A DNA stretch of 64,000 nt, from contig JAUMIR010000001.1 of NCBI GenBank assembly GCA_030847615.1, positions 385,684,687 through 385,748,686 on the forward strand. Reading direction: 5' to 3'. Shown one piece after another: positions 44,650-55,935 of the stretch. Origin of the DNA: Gambelia wislizenii (taxonomy: Eukaryota > Chordata > Lepidosauria > Squamata > Crotaphytidae). The stretch's first letter is position 1. Every line of letters begins with the position of its first letter. Made by a program: the position numbers and the translations under genes. The notes below the pieces were generated by a model, which had not been told where the DNA came from, ran no database searches, and saw only the letters and a list, made by a program, of their open reading frames with translations.

Positions 44650-44683
<34 letters not shown>
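44650..44683. repeat. (AC)n-(AG)n compound microsatellite
   Basis: Direct reading of ACACACACACACACAGAGAG and continuing AG units. Confidence 0.85.
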
Positions 44684-44740
44684 AACCACTACATAATATA
44701 ATTACTTTGTGCATTAGAGGCTCTGTGTGTGTGCATGTAT

Positions 44741-44850
44741 GTGTGTGCTTTCAAGTCACCTGTTGACTTGTGGTGACCCCATTAATTTTGTAGGGTTTTC
44801 TTTGACAAGGTGATTTTGTCAGTTCCTCTGGCAAATTACTGTGAACTCCA
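44741..44850 (-). mobile_element. Partial tRNA-type SINE, minus strand
   Basis: CTTTCAAGTCACCTGTTGACTTGTGGTGACCCC and TAGGGTTTTCTTTGACAAGG match the 3' half of the squamate SINE family in a variant form; the head is missing. Confidence 0.6.
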
Positions 44851-45789
44851 GCACTAGGGGGAATGGTCCACTGCCATGTGAATGGCATGTGAAATGAAAT
44901 GTGAAAAATAAAGCCCTGTTCGTGCTCCCCTTCTCTTGTGGGGCAGAAAATTGTGCAGGGATCCCCCCCCCTTTCTCTAATGTAAAAGGTTTTCTGCAAG
45001 CTGTTTGTTTCTCTTGCTACTTCAAATCCTTTCCATCTTCTGTAAGCAACAACACAGAAAGGTGCCTGGTAGGATTCCCTAAACTTTCCCTTACTGATTT
45101 AGAGGGGCGGGGGGGATAGGCCTTTTGGATCGTTAAAATTAGTCGGTAGAAGGAGACCTGGTCTTGAGCAGGCAGGGAAAGAAACGGAATGCCCAGAGCA
45201 TTCAGGAAGCATCCAGCTCCATAGAAGGAGGCGACTTCTCCCCAGAACCTCGCAGAAGCAAGAACAAGATTTGCTCCAGGAAAGCTGCTTGTCAAACACA
45301 GCTCCCCGGAGTGCTCGCAGCCGATTTCCTCATGCAATTGATGGGGATTTATTTTTTTATTATTTAAAAAGGGGGTGTCTATTTGAATGATCCAGGGGCA
45401 CTGCCTCTGAGGTCAAGCTCTCCAGTCGACCCCGTCTTTGGATGCGTCTCCTTCTCTCCCCCACCCCGAAATCTTCCCCCGCCTCCCGGCACAGGCATGC
45501 TGGGGAGGTATCAAGCCAAGCTAGCTGCCTGTCCGCGGCTGAGAGGACAATAAAAGAGTGCCACCCATGTGCGAAGCGAAGGAACAAGCACTCCGCTTTT
45601 CGGCGAGAAGAAATCTCTGCTGGGGAATAACACTAACCTAGCCCTTTTTAAAATAAAGAAATAAATATGTTTTAACCCCCCCCCAAAAATCGTCTTGTGA
45701 TCCTCTCCAAGGAAACCATCTATCTACCTCCGGCAGGTAGAAGTCACCTTCCTTGGTCAGGGAACAGGAGAGGAGGCTCCATCCTTACC

Positions 45790-47350
45790 CGGGGGGCTTG
45801 CCTTGTGCGGTTGTTAAAAATGCTCGGGCGGAGGGGAGGGGGGAAGCAAGCTCTGGGTCTGATGGCGGAGGGGGGGGATCTGGGAACGAGGAGGCTGGCA
45901 GCCGTGGCCGAGGATAAAGAGGCGCGCACCCAGCCCCGCTCGCTCCGCCGGCCTCCCTTCCCCTCGGCGAAGGAGAGCTCGCTCGCTGGTCCCCGGGTGG
46001 CCTTGGGAAAGGGACTGCCGCGCCGTCCGAAGAGAGCAGCCGCTGCCATTGCCCGGCAAAGTTTCCGAGTCCCGCCCTGCCCGCCGCGCCGCAAAAGAGA
46101 GGCAGCCAAAAAGAGGGGGGGGGATAGAGATTGGGGGGCGGGGAAGATGCGGGGCTGCGCTCGAGGGGGGCCGAGCCCTTGGTCCCGCACGGCAAACCCA
46201 AGAGGTCCATCCTGCTCCTGCTGCGGCTGCTTCTCAATTGGATTTAAATAAAAAAAACCACACACCGTCTTTCCCGTGTCTGATCCAAAGATTGCCCGAG
46301 CTCTCTCGGTGCCTGCGTGTGTATTATGAGAGGGCGAGAGAGGACCCCCCCCCGCCCAGCCCTCCCTTCTGGGCGCCTCCCGAGGGGTCTCAGTGCCCGG
46401 GATCACTCGCCGGCCGAGGCCCCCGCTCTCCCCCGAGGAAGACGGACCGGCAAAGACGCCGCCGAAGGAAGGCGGGAGGAGGAGGGGCAGGAAGATCGGG
46501 CGGGCTTTGCAACAGCTCACCCACCTATTGTCTCTGCAACAGACACCCACGCCGCCGAGGAGCCCCCTTGGCCGTCCTCGCCACCCCCTTCCCGGGGCGG
46601 GCGGGCGGGCAGCAAGTGTCCCCTTGCCCGGGTGCGCCCCGTTGCCGCCTTGGACCCCGTCCCTTCCCGGGCCAGGCTGGGGCGCGGACCCCCTCCGGCC
46701 GCCGCCGCCCTCCTCCTCCCCCTGGCTGGGCGTCTTACCTGCCCTTGCCGCCACCAGGCAAAGCCAGACGCCGACGAGGAGCTCCATCGGGGCGGGTGGG
46801 TGGCGCTGCCTTCCCCGGAGAGATCCCGCACGGCCCAGGCTGGCGCCGCTTCTCGTGTGCGCATCCGCGCCGCCTTCAAACTTGAGGCGCTCCTTCGGCC
46901 CGGCGAGGCGGGGACAGGGACTGAGAGGGAGGGAGGGAGCGACAGGCAGCGCCGCCACCCCGCCGCCACCGCTGCCCTGGAAGAGCCCACGTGCTCTCGG
47001 TGGGGACGGCCCGACTGCCCGACTGCCCGGGCGGCCTTTTCCCGGGGGGCTCCGCGGCTCACGCCCAGCCCTGACGCTCCGGCTTTGTTCGGCTCCCGGC
47101 CTCCGCCGACGCCCCTGCCCACCCACGCCGCCCCTGGCCTTCGGCGGCTTTCCCGGGAGCGGCGCCGTCGACTCGTCCGTGGCGGGGGGGGGTTGGGGTG
47201 GATCCTCCCCTCTTGGAGCCTAATGGATCAGTCTAAACCACTACCACCCCCTTTCCCAAAGCGGGAGGCAAAGGCATCTTTGGGAAAGCGGGGGGGGGGG
47301 GAGAGAAGAAAGCCTGAGCTGGGAGGCTGCTGGCCAGACGCCTGACCAAC
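45790..47350. promoter_or_regulatory. CpG island covering the NELL1 promoter and exon 1
   Basis: Base composition changes sharply from about 40 percent GC to very GC-rich with many CG dinucleotides. The many long ORFs on both strands here are an effect of few stop codons. Visible candidate sites: E-box CACGTG at 46988-46993, GGGGCGG-type GC boxes near 46597 and just upstream of the start codon (about 46790), and an NRF1-like TGCGCATCCGC near 46857-46867. No TATA box is seen upstream of exon 1. The transcription start is not fixed by the sequence. Confidence 0.85.
46739..46787 (-). CDS. NELL1: NELL1 exon 1 coding part (signal peptide)
   Basis: The ATG at 46787-46785 opens MELLVGVWLCLVAARA, a classic short secretion signal with a hydrophobic core, ending one base into codon 17 at the donor GCAG|GTAAGA (46739/46738). 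Joined to exon 2 this gives ARAVIGFGMDPG, matching the layout of the NELL1 N-terminus (signal peptide, short linker, GFGMDP). The human counterpart has a similar hydrophobic start with two more residues before the core. The start context is CCCCGATGG with G at +4. The frame is open 113 codons upstream to another ATG at 47126, which I attribute to GC richness. The 5' UTR lies in the CpG island to the right. Cleavage is expected around residues 16-20. Confidence 0.93.
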
Positions 47351-47369
47351 TTACTCGGAGGGTGTCTGT

Positions 47370-49679
47370 GTGTGTGTGTGGATGGCGGCCCTCGTGAGCG
47401 GTACGGACGCCGAGGCGACAGGAGGGGGGAGGAGAGCACAGCTCTTGGGGGTCTTTAATGCATCCGGAATAAATGGCTTTTCTCCCTCCCTGAGGGGCGT
47501 GTGTGTGTGTGTGTGTGTGTGTCTTTCCAATGTGAAGATACTGAAATATGAAGATTCCATCTGAAGATCCAATGGGCATCTGAACAAGCAGCCTGTCGTC
47601 TGCCATAATAAAAGCATGCGAGTCTTGAGGGTGCAACAGGGTCCGTTGGTCGTCCCTTTGGGAATCTGCCCTGAGTCTGCCCAGAAGACCCAACTTCCCC
47701 AAGGCTGAAGGGGGCAGCTTTGGCGCCCACAACGCATCGCCCTGCCCGAGTCCCGCAGAGGCTTTTGCCTAGGCAGGAGCAGACAGCCCCGACCCTGCGG
47801 GGAACAGTTGCTCGTACCCGCCCAGCTCGTGACCCCATTTCACAATCCGGCCTCGACAGGCACTGAGAGCGGCCGGATGCGAAAGAGAACAGCGCCTCTG
47901 CGCTTTGGCAGGGGGTGCAGAAGAGGGGATTTGGCAGGTGGGCTAACCGTCCCTGCCTAAACGCCTGCTACCCTATTAAAGATAGATGAGCCTTGTCCGT
48001 TTTTCCAGGTGCCCATCCTTATGGGCCCCCCTCACGCACATAAATGTAGTTGGAGGGGGTGAACAGGGACCTTTTAAGCACTCTTCCAACTACTTAGACA
48101 TCTTGGCCGTATGCATGTTTATTGGGAAGGGAGTCCCACTGGGTTACAGGAGACTGGGCTTCCAAGTAAGTGGGTACACTGTATTGGAGCACAGCCTGAA
48201 TTTTCATTGGAACTAAAAAAAAAGGGGGGGGGTGGAAGTGCTTTTAGGTAAATTAGTCCAAATTTAACATGCCACCCCATGACCATTTCTAGCACAATAA
48301 GGATTGGGTGTGCACAGGTGCAGAAGCTGTGGCCAGGAATTATAAAGGGATATGGAACTTTTGCCAAGAAAAGCTTTCTGTAAAAGTAAAAATGTTTATT
48401 GCTTAGTCCGAAGGCCATTGGAAAGAATAAGAAATAGCTTAAAATAGTACAAAACATCCAAACTTTCATACTTTAATTACATAATTAAAATTAACTAAAT
48501 AAAATATATGCCTAAACTTGAAGTAAATAGCATGTATTATAAAATAAGACACATTACAGTAACAAAGGAAGAGTAACATTTAACTTTTTGTGTCATATAA
48601 AGACATTTTATACTCTCATATCTTCTGGTTCCTATGACAATTAGCCAAATTTGACTCCAGGAATTTTTCTCTGCATCTGGCAGCCTTTGCTGCAAATGCA
48701 GCGACCCTCTGAATCACATGTTGGTTGTTGGTTGTAACAGAAAACTACGTTTCTCTTTTATACCCCAGTATTTCGGGGTTTTTTAGGAAAGGCTCTAAAC
48801 AACTTTTTCTAATGTCAGTATATATCTGACAAATGTGTAATGAGCCAAATCTTCCAGAGCTGGCTCACCATATATACACTACCTATCCTGTACTGGGATA
48901 CTATAGAATCTTTCCCATTTTGTCATTGTATCCATTTGTTCAAAATGTAAGCATGTGAAAGCTTTACGTAATTCCATTGGCAAGGGAAATGTCTGGTATT
49001 TTTCACATTTATGCTCCCATTATGTAAAGGTAGATAGATGATAGTAGTACAGTACATATACAGTTCCTAGGCACAGAAGTAAAATTCTGTCAAAATCAGT
49101 GGAAGTTAATTCATCAATTGATCTACTGAATTCAAATAAGGTCCAGTGAATTCAGTCTCTTAAGTATGCATGTGTGCATAAGACTGCAGCTGTGTTCTTG
49201 ATACTTATGAACTTAGGAGGCAAAGATGTTGCAGTGAAACCATCTGTTCTTCCCCAACACACACAAACCCAAACAGCAGTGGTGTAGTGGACCCAGGCTC
49301 ACACGGCTGCTTGCCTGCTTGACTGCTACCATGATAGCAACAATGATACCATTTGCCTGTACCTGGTTGCTTAGCTGCAACCTTCACAGAAGAGGGAATT
49401 TTCCCCAGTAACAAAATATTGTTGTGAGCTACTCCTCTTCTCCCTGCAATTAATGCAAAGCGTTTGGTACTGGCTTGGTCTTCAGTGGGCAGGTAAGACC
49501 CATTAATTTTACAAAAGTGGAGATTAAAATGGCTAGAACACATTTATCAATTTGGCTCAACACATCTGCCTGCATTTCAGGATTCTCTTTGTGGGTATGG
49601 TGATGGTCCTGTCCTTATGAGATTCTGCACTCCAAAATTTACCACTGCACCACTGAAAAGAAGTTACATAATAAAGTAG
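47370..49679. other. NELL1 5' flank, no gene seen
   Basis: It contains a (GT)n run at 47499-47522. At about 48105-48180 a TTATTGGGAAGGGAGTCCCACTGGGTTAC piece with AAGTAAGTGGG recalls a common squamate interspersed repeat. No exon was recognised. ORFs of 100-160 codons near 47241-47838 have no family resemblance and fade out with the CpG island. Confidence 0.45.
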
Positions 49680-49905
49680 GTGTGTTCCTGGGCTTTACTT
49701 CTTTAGACCAGTCTCTTCCAGCAGGCCTAGCCAGATTATTTTTAAATTACGGTTTTTAAAGTATTTATTGATGGATTGTAATATGTATTGGTTTTATATG
49801 TTATTTTAACTGATGTTATATGTTCTGATATTTGTTGTTCTGCATTTCAGTACCCAGGGAGAGGTGGGTAAGAAATAAAATAAGAATAAATTTTTTAAAA
49901 AAATA
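49680..49905 (+). mobile_element. L2-clade LINE 3' untranslated tail
   Basis: The sequence TTTTTAAAGTATTTATTGATGG...TTTTATATGTTATTTTAACTG...GGGAGAGGTGGGTAAGAAATAAAATAA has the composition and ending of squamate L2 3' tails. Confidence 0.6.
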
Positions 49906-51424
49906 ATTATTATTTCTACATAACGTGGTGGTATTTGCCATTCTCATAACAGGCACTTGTGTGTAATTCGGAGTAGTCAAAAGGATAGTTTGAGGAGTCT
50001 TCTAAACTGATTAGCCAAGATGTAAGGATAGTTTTCAGTTACATCATAGCAAGAGGATGATCATAAATTCTTTTTGGTTATTCACATGACATGAAAATAA
50101 GGGCCTTTGGGTCTTTTTCTAGTTGTCTGTATTCTGAGGGAATTTTCAAATTTATAAATGAGATGGGAGCATTAGTTTCTTGGCATATTACTCCAAATGC
50201 TGTGTCATACACTTTGACTTGGAATAATTGTCTTGGCAACCCTAACTAAAACTGACAGTTTCCTTCCAATGTGGAGGCAAATGACTGAAGTGAGCAACAA
50301 AAAGAGAAGAGAAGAAAAGAAACTAAGATATCATGGAACATGAAAATCCAATTTACAAGCAGCACATTATATATTCCCTAACGACGACTTGTGAATTCAG
50401 TAGCGTCTGTGTGATAAGACTCCTGAAGATCTCTAAAGTAAACTTTGCAAAGTGAAAGAGCCAGTATTTACACCATGCTCTGGATGAAATTTGTCAAATT
50501 CATCATTTTCTATAGGTTGGCTAATCCTAGGAGAAGTAGCACAGGCTCAGTTTTAAAAGAAGAACTTGTCTTTTCAGGGATGGAATTTATTTTGAAAATT
50601 TGTATCCAGCCTTTCAACAATAAACATTTTTTGGTGGGGGCTTACATTGTTTTAAATAATTAGATGAGCAATTAAAACAACTAGGTGGGGTATTTTAAAT
50701 GTAAATAGTGATTAAATGTAAAAGCAAAAAAAAGAAAAAGTCAACTAGAGCAGCCCAGATAAATAGAAAGCAGCTAACATTAAAAAGATAAAGAAGTGAA
50801 GCTAACCTTCTAAGAGAAATCAGATAGGACACCACAACCAACCAAATAAAAGTTTCTTTCACTGGATGCCAGCCATTTAACCTCAAAGGTACAAGAGAAT
50901 CTGAGAAGGGCCTCAATCAAATCTTCCCTATATGCTACCAGTGTATGTGGTAGGAGGTAGCAGGCTTTCAGGTAAGCCTGAAATTCTCTCTTAGGGCCAG
51001 ATTCATAAAACTTGTAGGAGATACGATACTGTTTGGTGCACTGGGAACTAAGAGAGATAGTATTCGTAGTTTGTGCAGTAAATGAGCAGTGGGAGGCATA
51101 TCTGAGTTTTATCTCACAAGTACCCTCAGTGCCTATCAATTAGCTACCTCTGACAGAAACAAACAGCTTCTTTCCAAACTCTGACCTTAAATGAATGAAT
51201 GAAGTTTGCTAAGTAATGTAGTAGACACTTAGCATGGGTAGCAGACCCAGTCCTGACAGCCTTTTATACCTTCAAGAATATGTGAGGAATGTTGTAAATG
51301 TCCTATACTCCAGGTTGTGATTGTCCTTGACTTCAAGAAAGAAAACTTTACATAGTCTGCACTCTTGGATAGTGGCATTGTTTCCTATTGAACAAAGAGT
51401 GGTAATATGGCCAGTGCAAGCCAG
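49906..51424. other. Unassigned 5' flank sequence
   Basis: No gene. At about 50590-50620 TTTGTATCCAGCCTTTCAAC resembles an antisense LINE tail, weakly. Confidence 0.35.
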
Positions 51425-52372
51425 TCTTTCATAGAATCATAGAATCTTACAGATGGAAGGGACCACAAGGGTCATCTATGATGATATAATTCTATGATCT
51501 GCTCCAATCCCCAGACATGCAGGAAAACACAGTTACAACAATCCTGAGATATGCCAATCCAACCTCTGTTTAAAGACCTCCAAAGATGGAAGGGTTGTCT
51601 AAACAGTGAATATACCCCTCATGGAATTTGCTGGGAATCCTACCAGTCTATATGAATTCCGGCACCAATCCACACTATTTGGAAGGAGTGGGCCCAAAAT
51701 GGCAAAGAATTAATGCAGTAAAAGCCTTCGTTGCTTTTCCTGTGCTTTTTTTAAAACCGCAAGGGCGGTGTGCATTCTTGCTCGTTTGTTCTATCAGGAA
51801 ATTCAAAGGGAAGCAGAAAGCTAATTGGCCAGGTGAGAGCAGGTGTGGGGCTTGCTAGCAGGGCAAGCACCCGTTGCCACCATGTTGAGTCTTTGCCTTA
51901 GTGATCGCTCTCTAAGGCAATAAAATAGTATGGTTAATTATTTTAAATTGTTTTGCTTTCCTATAAAATTGGAAAATCACTCTATCGTTCCAGCACACCT
52001 TGGATGACTGTTTTTAAAAAACACAAAATGGCAGTGGCAAAGAATTAACGTGAGTAAATCACTCATGACTGCCATCCAGAATGTGAGGCATATGGGGGCT
52101 TCCAAGGCCAGAAAAACCATTAAGACTTGTTGCTGCTGCTGCAAGATGCCATTACTATGAGGTAGGTACTCCATTCCCCCTGCTCCTGCCCAGTGTAGAT
52201 GAGCCTAGAGAATCCATCACCCTCTAAGCAGTCTATTCCACTGTCCAATGATTCTGCAGAAAAAAAATCTTCTTAATATTTAGGTAGAATCTCTTTTCTT
52301 GTAATTTCAATCCATTGATTTATGTTTTGGTCTCTGAAGCAGCAGAAAACAACCTTGACCCAAAGTCAACAT
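51425..52372 (-). mobile_element. CR1 LINE 3' end, minus strand, split by an insertion
   Basis: 51429-51592 reads (reverse complement) as the CR1 3' untranslated end, with TCATAGAATCATAGAATC terminal octamer repeats on the plus strand. The CR1 resumes at about 52206-52372 (AGTCTATTCCACTGTC, CTCTGAAGCAGCAGAAAACA). The block between them is foreign. Confidence 0.82.
51593..52205. mobile_element. Unclassified insertion inside CR1 (family copy B)
   Basis: About 610 bases separate two contiguous parts of the CR1 3' end, so the insertion is clear. It is the best-preserved member of the family with copies at 38610-38995 and 15128-15716. A short hairpin GCCTTAG...CTAAGGC occurs at about 51896-51920, followed by AATAAAAT. 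No ORF of interest and no clear terminal repeats. Confidence 0.65.
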
Positions 52373-52684
52373 GGTTAGTAGGGTAGCTTATTGCATGCCC
52401 ATTTCCCCCCTCCCTCCCTTTCTTCAGGTGTGCCTGGGTTTTTTTGTCATTTCTAGAGCAATGGAGGCCAAGCCAAGCCAAGAACTACTACTTTCAACCA
52501 TGCATTCAATACATGGCTCAGGCCAGATTTCACCTTGCTTGTCTTCCTCCTTTCCTAGTAGGTTTGTCTGCTTAGTTTAAACTGTATTACTTATTGAATT
52601 TATCAAGGTCAATTCAAAGTAACCCCTTTGCCTCTCTTCAGAGGTCCATTATAAGAGTTTCATAGAAGGGAGAAAGAACGTCAC

Positions 52685-52911
52685 CAGGGGCCCTTTCACA
52701 AGCAAAGACATATGATTCCACTTTAATTGCCATGGGAACACCCTATGGAATCCTGGGATATGAAGTGTAGGGAGGGGTATTTAGCAAGTCTCTGAAAGAG
52801 AATTCCTCCGGTGCCTCCACAAACTACATGCCCTGGTATTCAGTAGGGTGCAGCCATGGGCATTAAAGTGGAATCATAGCCCTATAATGGGATAGCATGA
52901 CAGGGCCCCTG
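52685..52911. mobile_element. Palindromic MITE, CAGGGGCCCT ends (227 bp)
   Basis: The ends CAGGGGCCCTTTCACA and, on the minus strand, CAGGGGCCCTGTCATGC form terminal inverted repeats of hAT-like type. The interior has GATTCCACTTTAATTGCCATGG and GGAATCCTGGGAT as in the related copies. No matching 8-base duplication was found. Confidence 0.78.
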
Positions 52912-52912
52912 C

Positions 52913-54339
52913 AGGTGTTGCTTTTCTCACCATAGGGTTCAGTGATGGGAAGAGCTGCTGTTGGCAGAAGATTTTTAAGTGTAGATCTGTCAACCATATG
53001 TCTCCCAGAGCTATCTAGCCCAAGGCTGTTGGCACGCAGACACAGATTGATATACTCACTCAGACATAGGGAAAGTTAGGATTTTTTTAAAAATTAGGGC
53101 TCCCAGAATGTCCTGGCTGTTACCCTAAGAGGTAGGGGGTGCTTTAGAGTCCCACCCTGTGATGCCTAAATCTCCTGTAATATCTGGGGGAATTATTAGC
53201 TCAAACAGGAGGCCTGTGAGAGGAGGGTAATTTATGGATCTTTTCACCTAGGTATACCAGTACTAACTGTAGAGAAGGCTCCAGTTAAAGTAAAACAATG
53301 TTTTTTATTGGAATAACACAAAAAGTAAAATAATATACACAACGCCTCTTCTTAAGAACCATACAAGCCTATAGCAGAGTAAGACAGACAGATTAGATAG
53401 AGAGAGAGAGGTCCGGGAAGATAGGGTGATAGTTAGTCTTGAAAAGGAGAGTTCCATGCAGCGAAGATACTCAAACAGGCATCTGGGCGTGGCACAGGAG
53501 GTTCCAATCCAGGGTGCACCAAGAAAGAGAGTGGCCAGGTCTGTCTACTGTGGCACATCCAGCTGGTATCTACTATTTATACCCTATTTCATTTCCTGAA
53601 GGGGTACTCAGGTTATGGCAAAGCCTGGAGATAGACGAAGGGAACAAAACACCAGATAGACAAAGGGAACAAAACACAACTGATTGCTTTAGTTCCAGAA
53701 AGACAAAACATTGATGGTGCTGCAGCAACTTCTTACGGTTGGACAGGAGGGGGTAAGAGGGGAGATTTCTGTAAGGTATGGATTAAGGAATGGTCACTCA
53801 ATTGGTTGATTGAATTATTGCTGAAACACCCAAGGCTGGAAGAAAGGATTAGCACATACCCCTTAATGACTGGGTTGTTAGCATGAATCCATTACTGATG
53901 GGGCTTTCAACTCAATGCTAATATGGGCTTTCACACCATTCTATTTCTAGATGTGTCTCATACCTCCAACTGACCTCTGGTCTGCCTAAGCCAAACTGAC
54001 CCTGAAAAGTGTCCAATATTTCCAGTTATGAGATACCATGGGGAGGGGGGAGTAAAGCGTGTGAACAAGGCCGCACTCCTTCAATGGCCCTCAAAATAGT
54101 TATGCTTTTTTATTGGGAAAAAAGTCCCACTGGGTTAAAAAAATGGCCATACTATCTCAGAGACTATGGGAACTGTAGTTCCCAAAAGGAACTTTTCTGA
54201 GCTCTGCTCTCCAAATTCTTTCTGTAAATCCCTTCCCCAATCTTCCCCCTGGCATTCCTCCCGCCTTTTTTGAACAACAAGCTGATATTTTTTAAAAAAA
54301 TCACCACCTTGCTAGGACAAGCTTCACCCCTTTTCTTTA
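52913..54339. other. Unassigned 5' flank sequence
   Basis: No gene. A small AGAGAGAGAG run lies at 53399-53409, and GGGAACAAAACACCAGATAGACAAAG is part of a short tandem repeat near 53640-53675. Confidence 0.4.
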
Positions 54340-54341
54340 TA

Positions 54342-54571
54342 CAGTTGTCCCTCTGTTTCCACGGATTTGGTATCCACGGATTTAAGTATTCTCAGCTTGA
54401 AAATATTCTTTAAAAAACAATAATCCAAAAAGCAAACCGTAATTTTGCCATCTTATATAAGGGACATCATTTTACTATGCCACTGAATATAATTGGACTT
54501 GAGTATTCATGGATTTTGGTATCCACAGGGGGTCCTGGAACCAAACCCCAGCGAATATGAAGGGACAACTG
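54342..54571. mobile_element. Tigger-like MITE, copy 3 (230 bp)
   Basis: CAGTTGTCCCTCTG start, AAGGGACAACTG end, TA at 54340-54341 and 54572-54573. Same family, length and orientation as copies 1 and 2. Confidence 0.88.
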
Positions 54572-55091
54572 TATATCTGTTGTTAAGGTACAAAGAACAA
54601 GGCCAATTAAAAAGAATGCCACCTGGTTCCTGTCCACAACCGAAGACAAGTTATAATTCTATCCCTGTTAGGATTTAGGATTCCTTTATGAAATGCACTC
54701 ATCAGAAAAGTTTTGCCTGTTATATTTCAGCTACTCAGGAATCCCAGGAACTCTGTCAGAACAGAATGATAAACTTTTGTTCTATGAAATTTGTGGATAG
54801 ACTCACTTTTTCTAAACTCCAACTTTCCACGAGTCACCAGGTGAGTTCATAAAACCAGAAGCCCCCATATTATATTATCTGAGAAGACAAGGAGCTCAGC
54901 TAGGATTGCGGAAAGGTACCAGGTATTTACACAGGTGCCTACAGGTTGGGGAAGACTCATAATGGAAACTTCAGTGTACAAAAGAGGGAGAGGAAAGAAA
55001 CAGTTGCATACAAGTCAGCTCATTGGTCCATCTACCTCAGTATTGTCTACACTGACTGAACATGGTTCTCCTGCCCTTCAGATAGGAGTCT

Positions 55092-55400
55092 ATCTTATCT
55101 GAAATGCTTGGGACCAGAGGTATTTTGGAATGTTTCAATTTTGGAATACTTGCATATATCTAATGAGATATCTTGGAGATGGGACCCAATTCTAAACACG
55201 AAACTCATGTATGTTTCATATACACCTTATACACATAGCCTGAAGGTAATTTACACAATATTTAATAATTTTGTGCATGAAACAAAGTTTGTGTACACTG
55301 AACCATCAGAAAGCAAAGGTGTCACTATATCAGCCACCGATATGAACAATTTTGGATTTTGGAATATTTGGGATTTTGGAATTCTGAATAAGGGATACTC

Positions 55401-55402
<2 letters not shown>
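55092..55402. mobile_element. Pogo/Tigger-type MITE, left end lost
   Basis: CTTATCTGAAATGCTTGGGACC and the right part GGATTTTGGAATATTTGGG...AAGGGATACTCAACCT match the well-known element type that begins (reverse complement) AGGTTGAGTATCCCTTA. It is followed directly by (GT)n. Confidence 0.7.

Positions 55403-55404
<2 letters not shown>

Positions 55405-55438
<34 letters not shown>
55405..55438. repeat. (GT)n microsatellite
   Basis: About 15 GT units, uninterrupted. Confidence 0.9.
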
Positions 55439-55441
<3 letters not shown>

Positions 55442-55935
55442 AAATAAACAGGTCTTGTACCTTTAACAGTTGTGTGGAAGAAAGCAATTCAATACACAAA
55501 TAAGATCTACTGAAATTCCTTGCCCCACACAACCATTACAGGTATAGGGGCCCTGTATTCATTTTAATGTGTACACCCTAGTTACTTCACTGATGGGCCT
55601 CTTCAGATGTTCTTGGACTCCCATTCCTAAAATTCCTCATGATTGTTCTAATCTGGTTTATGGGAGCAGCAAGCCAACCTCTGGAGGACCACTCTGTCTT
55701 AAATCCTGAAAATTCTTACTAATGAAATTCTGACACAAGTCAACCCCTAGATATTGTGCAATGTAGCAACTAGAGTGTTGGATTTAGACTGAAAAGGCCT
55801 GACCTGGAGCCCATTCACACAAATATAGTGTGATGATTCCACTTTAACTGCCATGGTTCTGTCCTATGAAATCCCAGGATCTGCAACTTAGGAAGGTCAT
55901 TTAGAATTTTCAGCCAGAGAATTCTAGTACTGTAA

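Larger units (their letters stand above)
37573..46738 (-). other. NELL1: NELL1 intron 1
   Basis: The interval of 9166 bases between the exon 1 donor (CAG|GTAAGA) and the exon 2 acceptor. It is filled with repeats listed separately (SINEs, a TTA-flanked MITE, a hairpin element, hAT remnants, microsatellites). The stretches 38996-39940, 40868-41660, 42136-43620 and 43690-44640 hold nothing I recognise. The last 900 bases belong to the CpG island. The size is of the same order as the first intron of mammalian NELL1 as I recall it. Confidence 0.85.

Noticed and set aside
46739..46787. ERBB4 as the gene starting at exon 1
   Set aside because: The signal peptide has a vaguely similar pattern, but the exon ends right after it and exon 2 matches NELL1 clearly.
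45697..47345. Several ORFs of 180-460 codons on both strands in the CpG island
   Set aside because: GC-rich sequence has few stops; only the 49-base NELL1 exon 1 within the 460-codon frame is supported.
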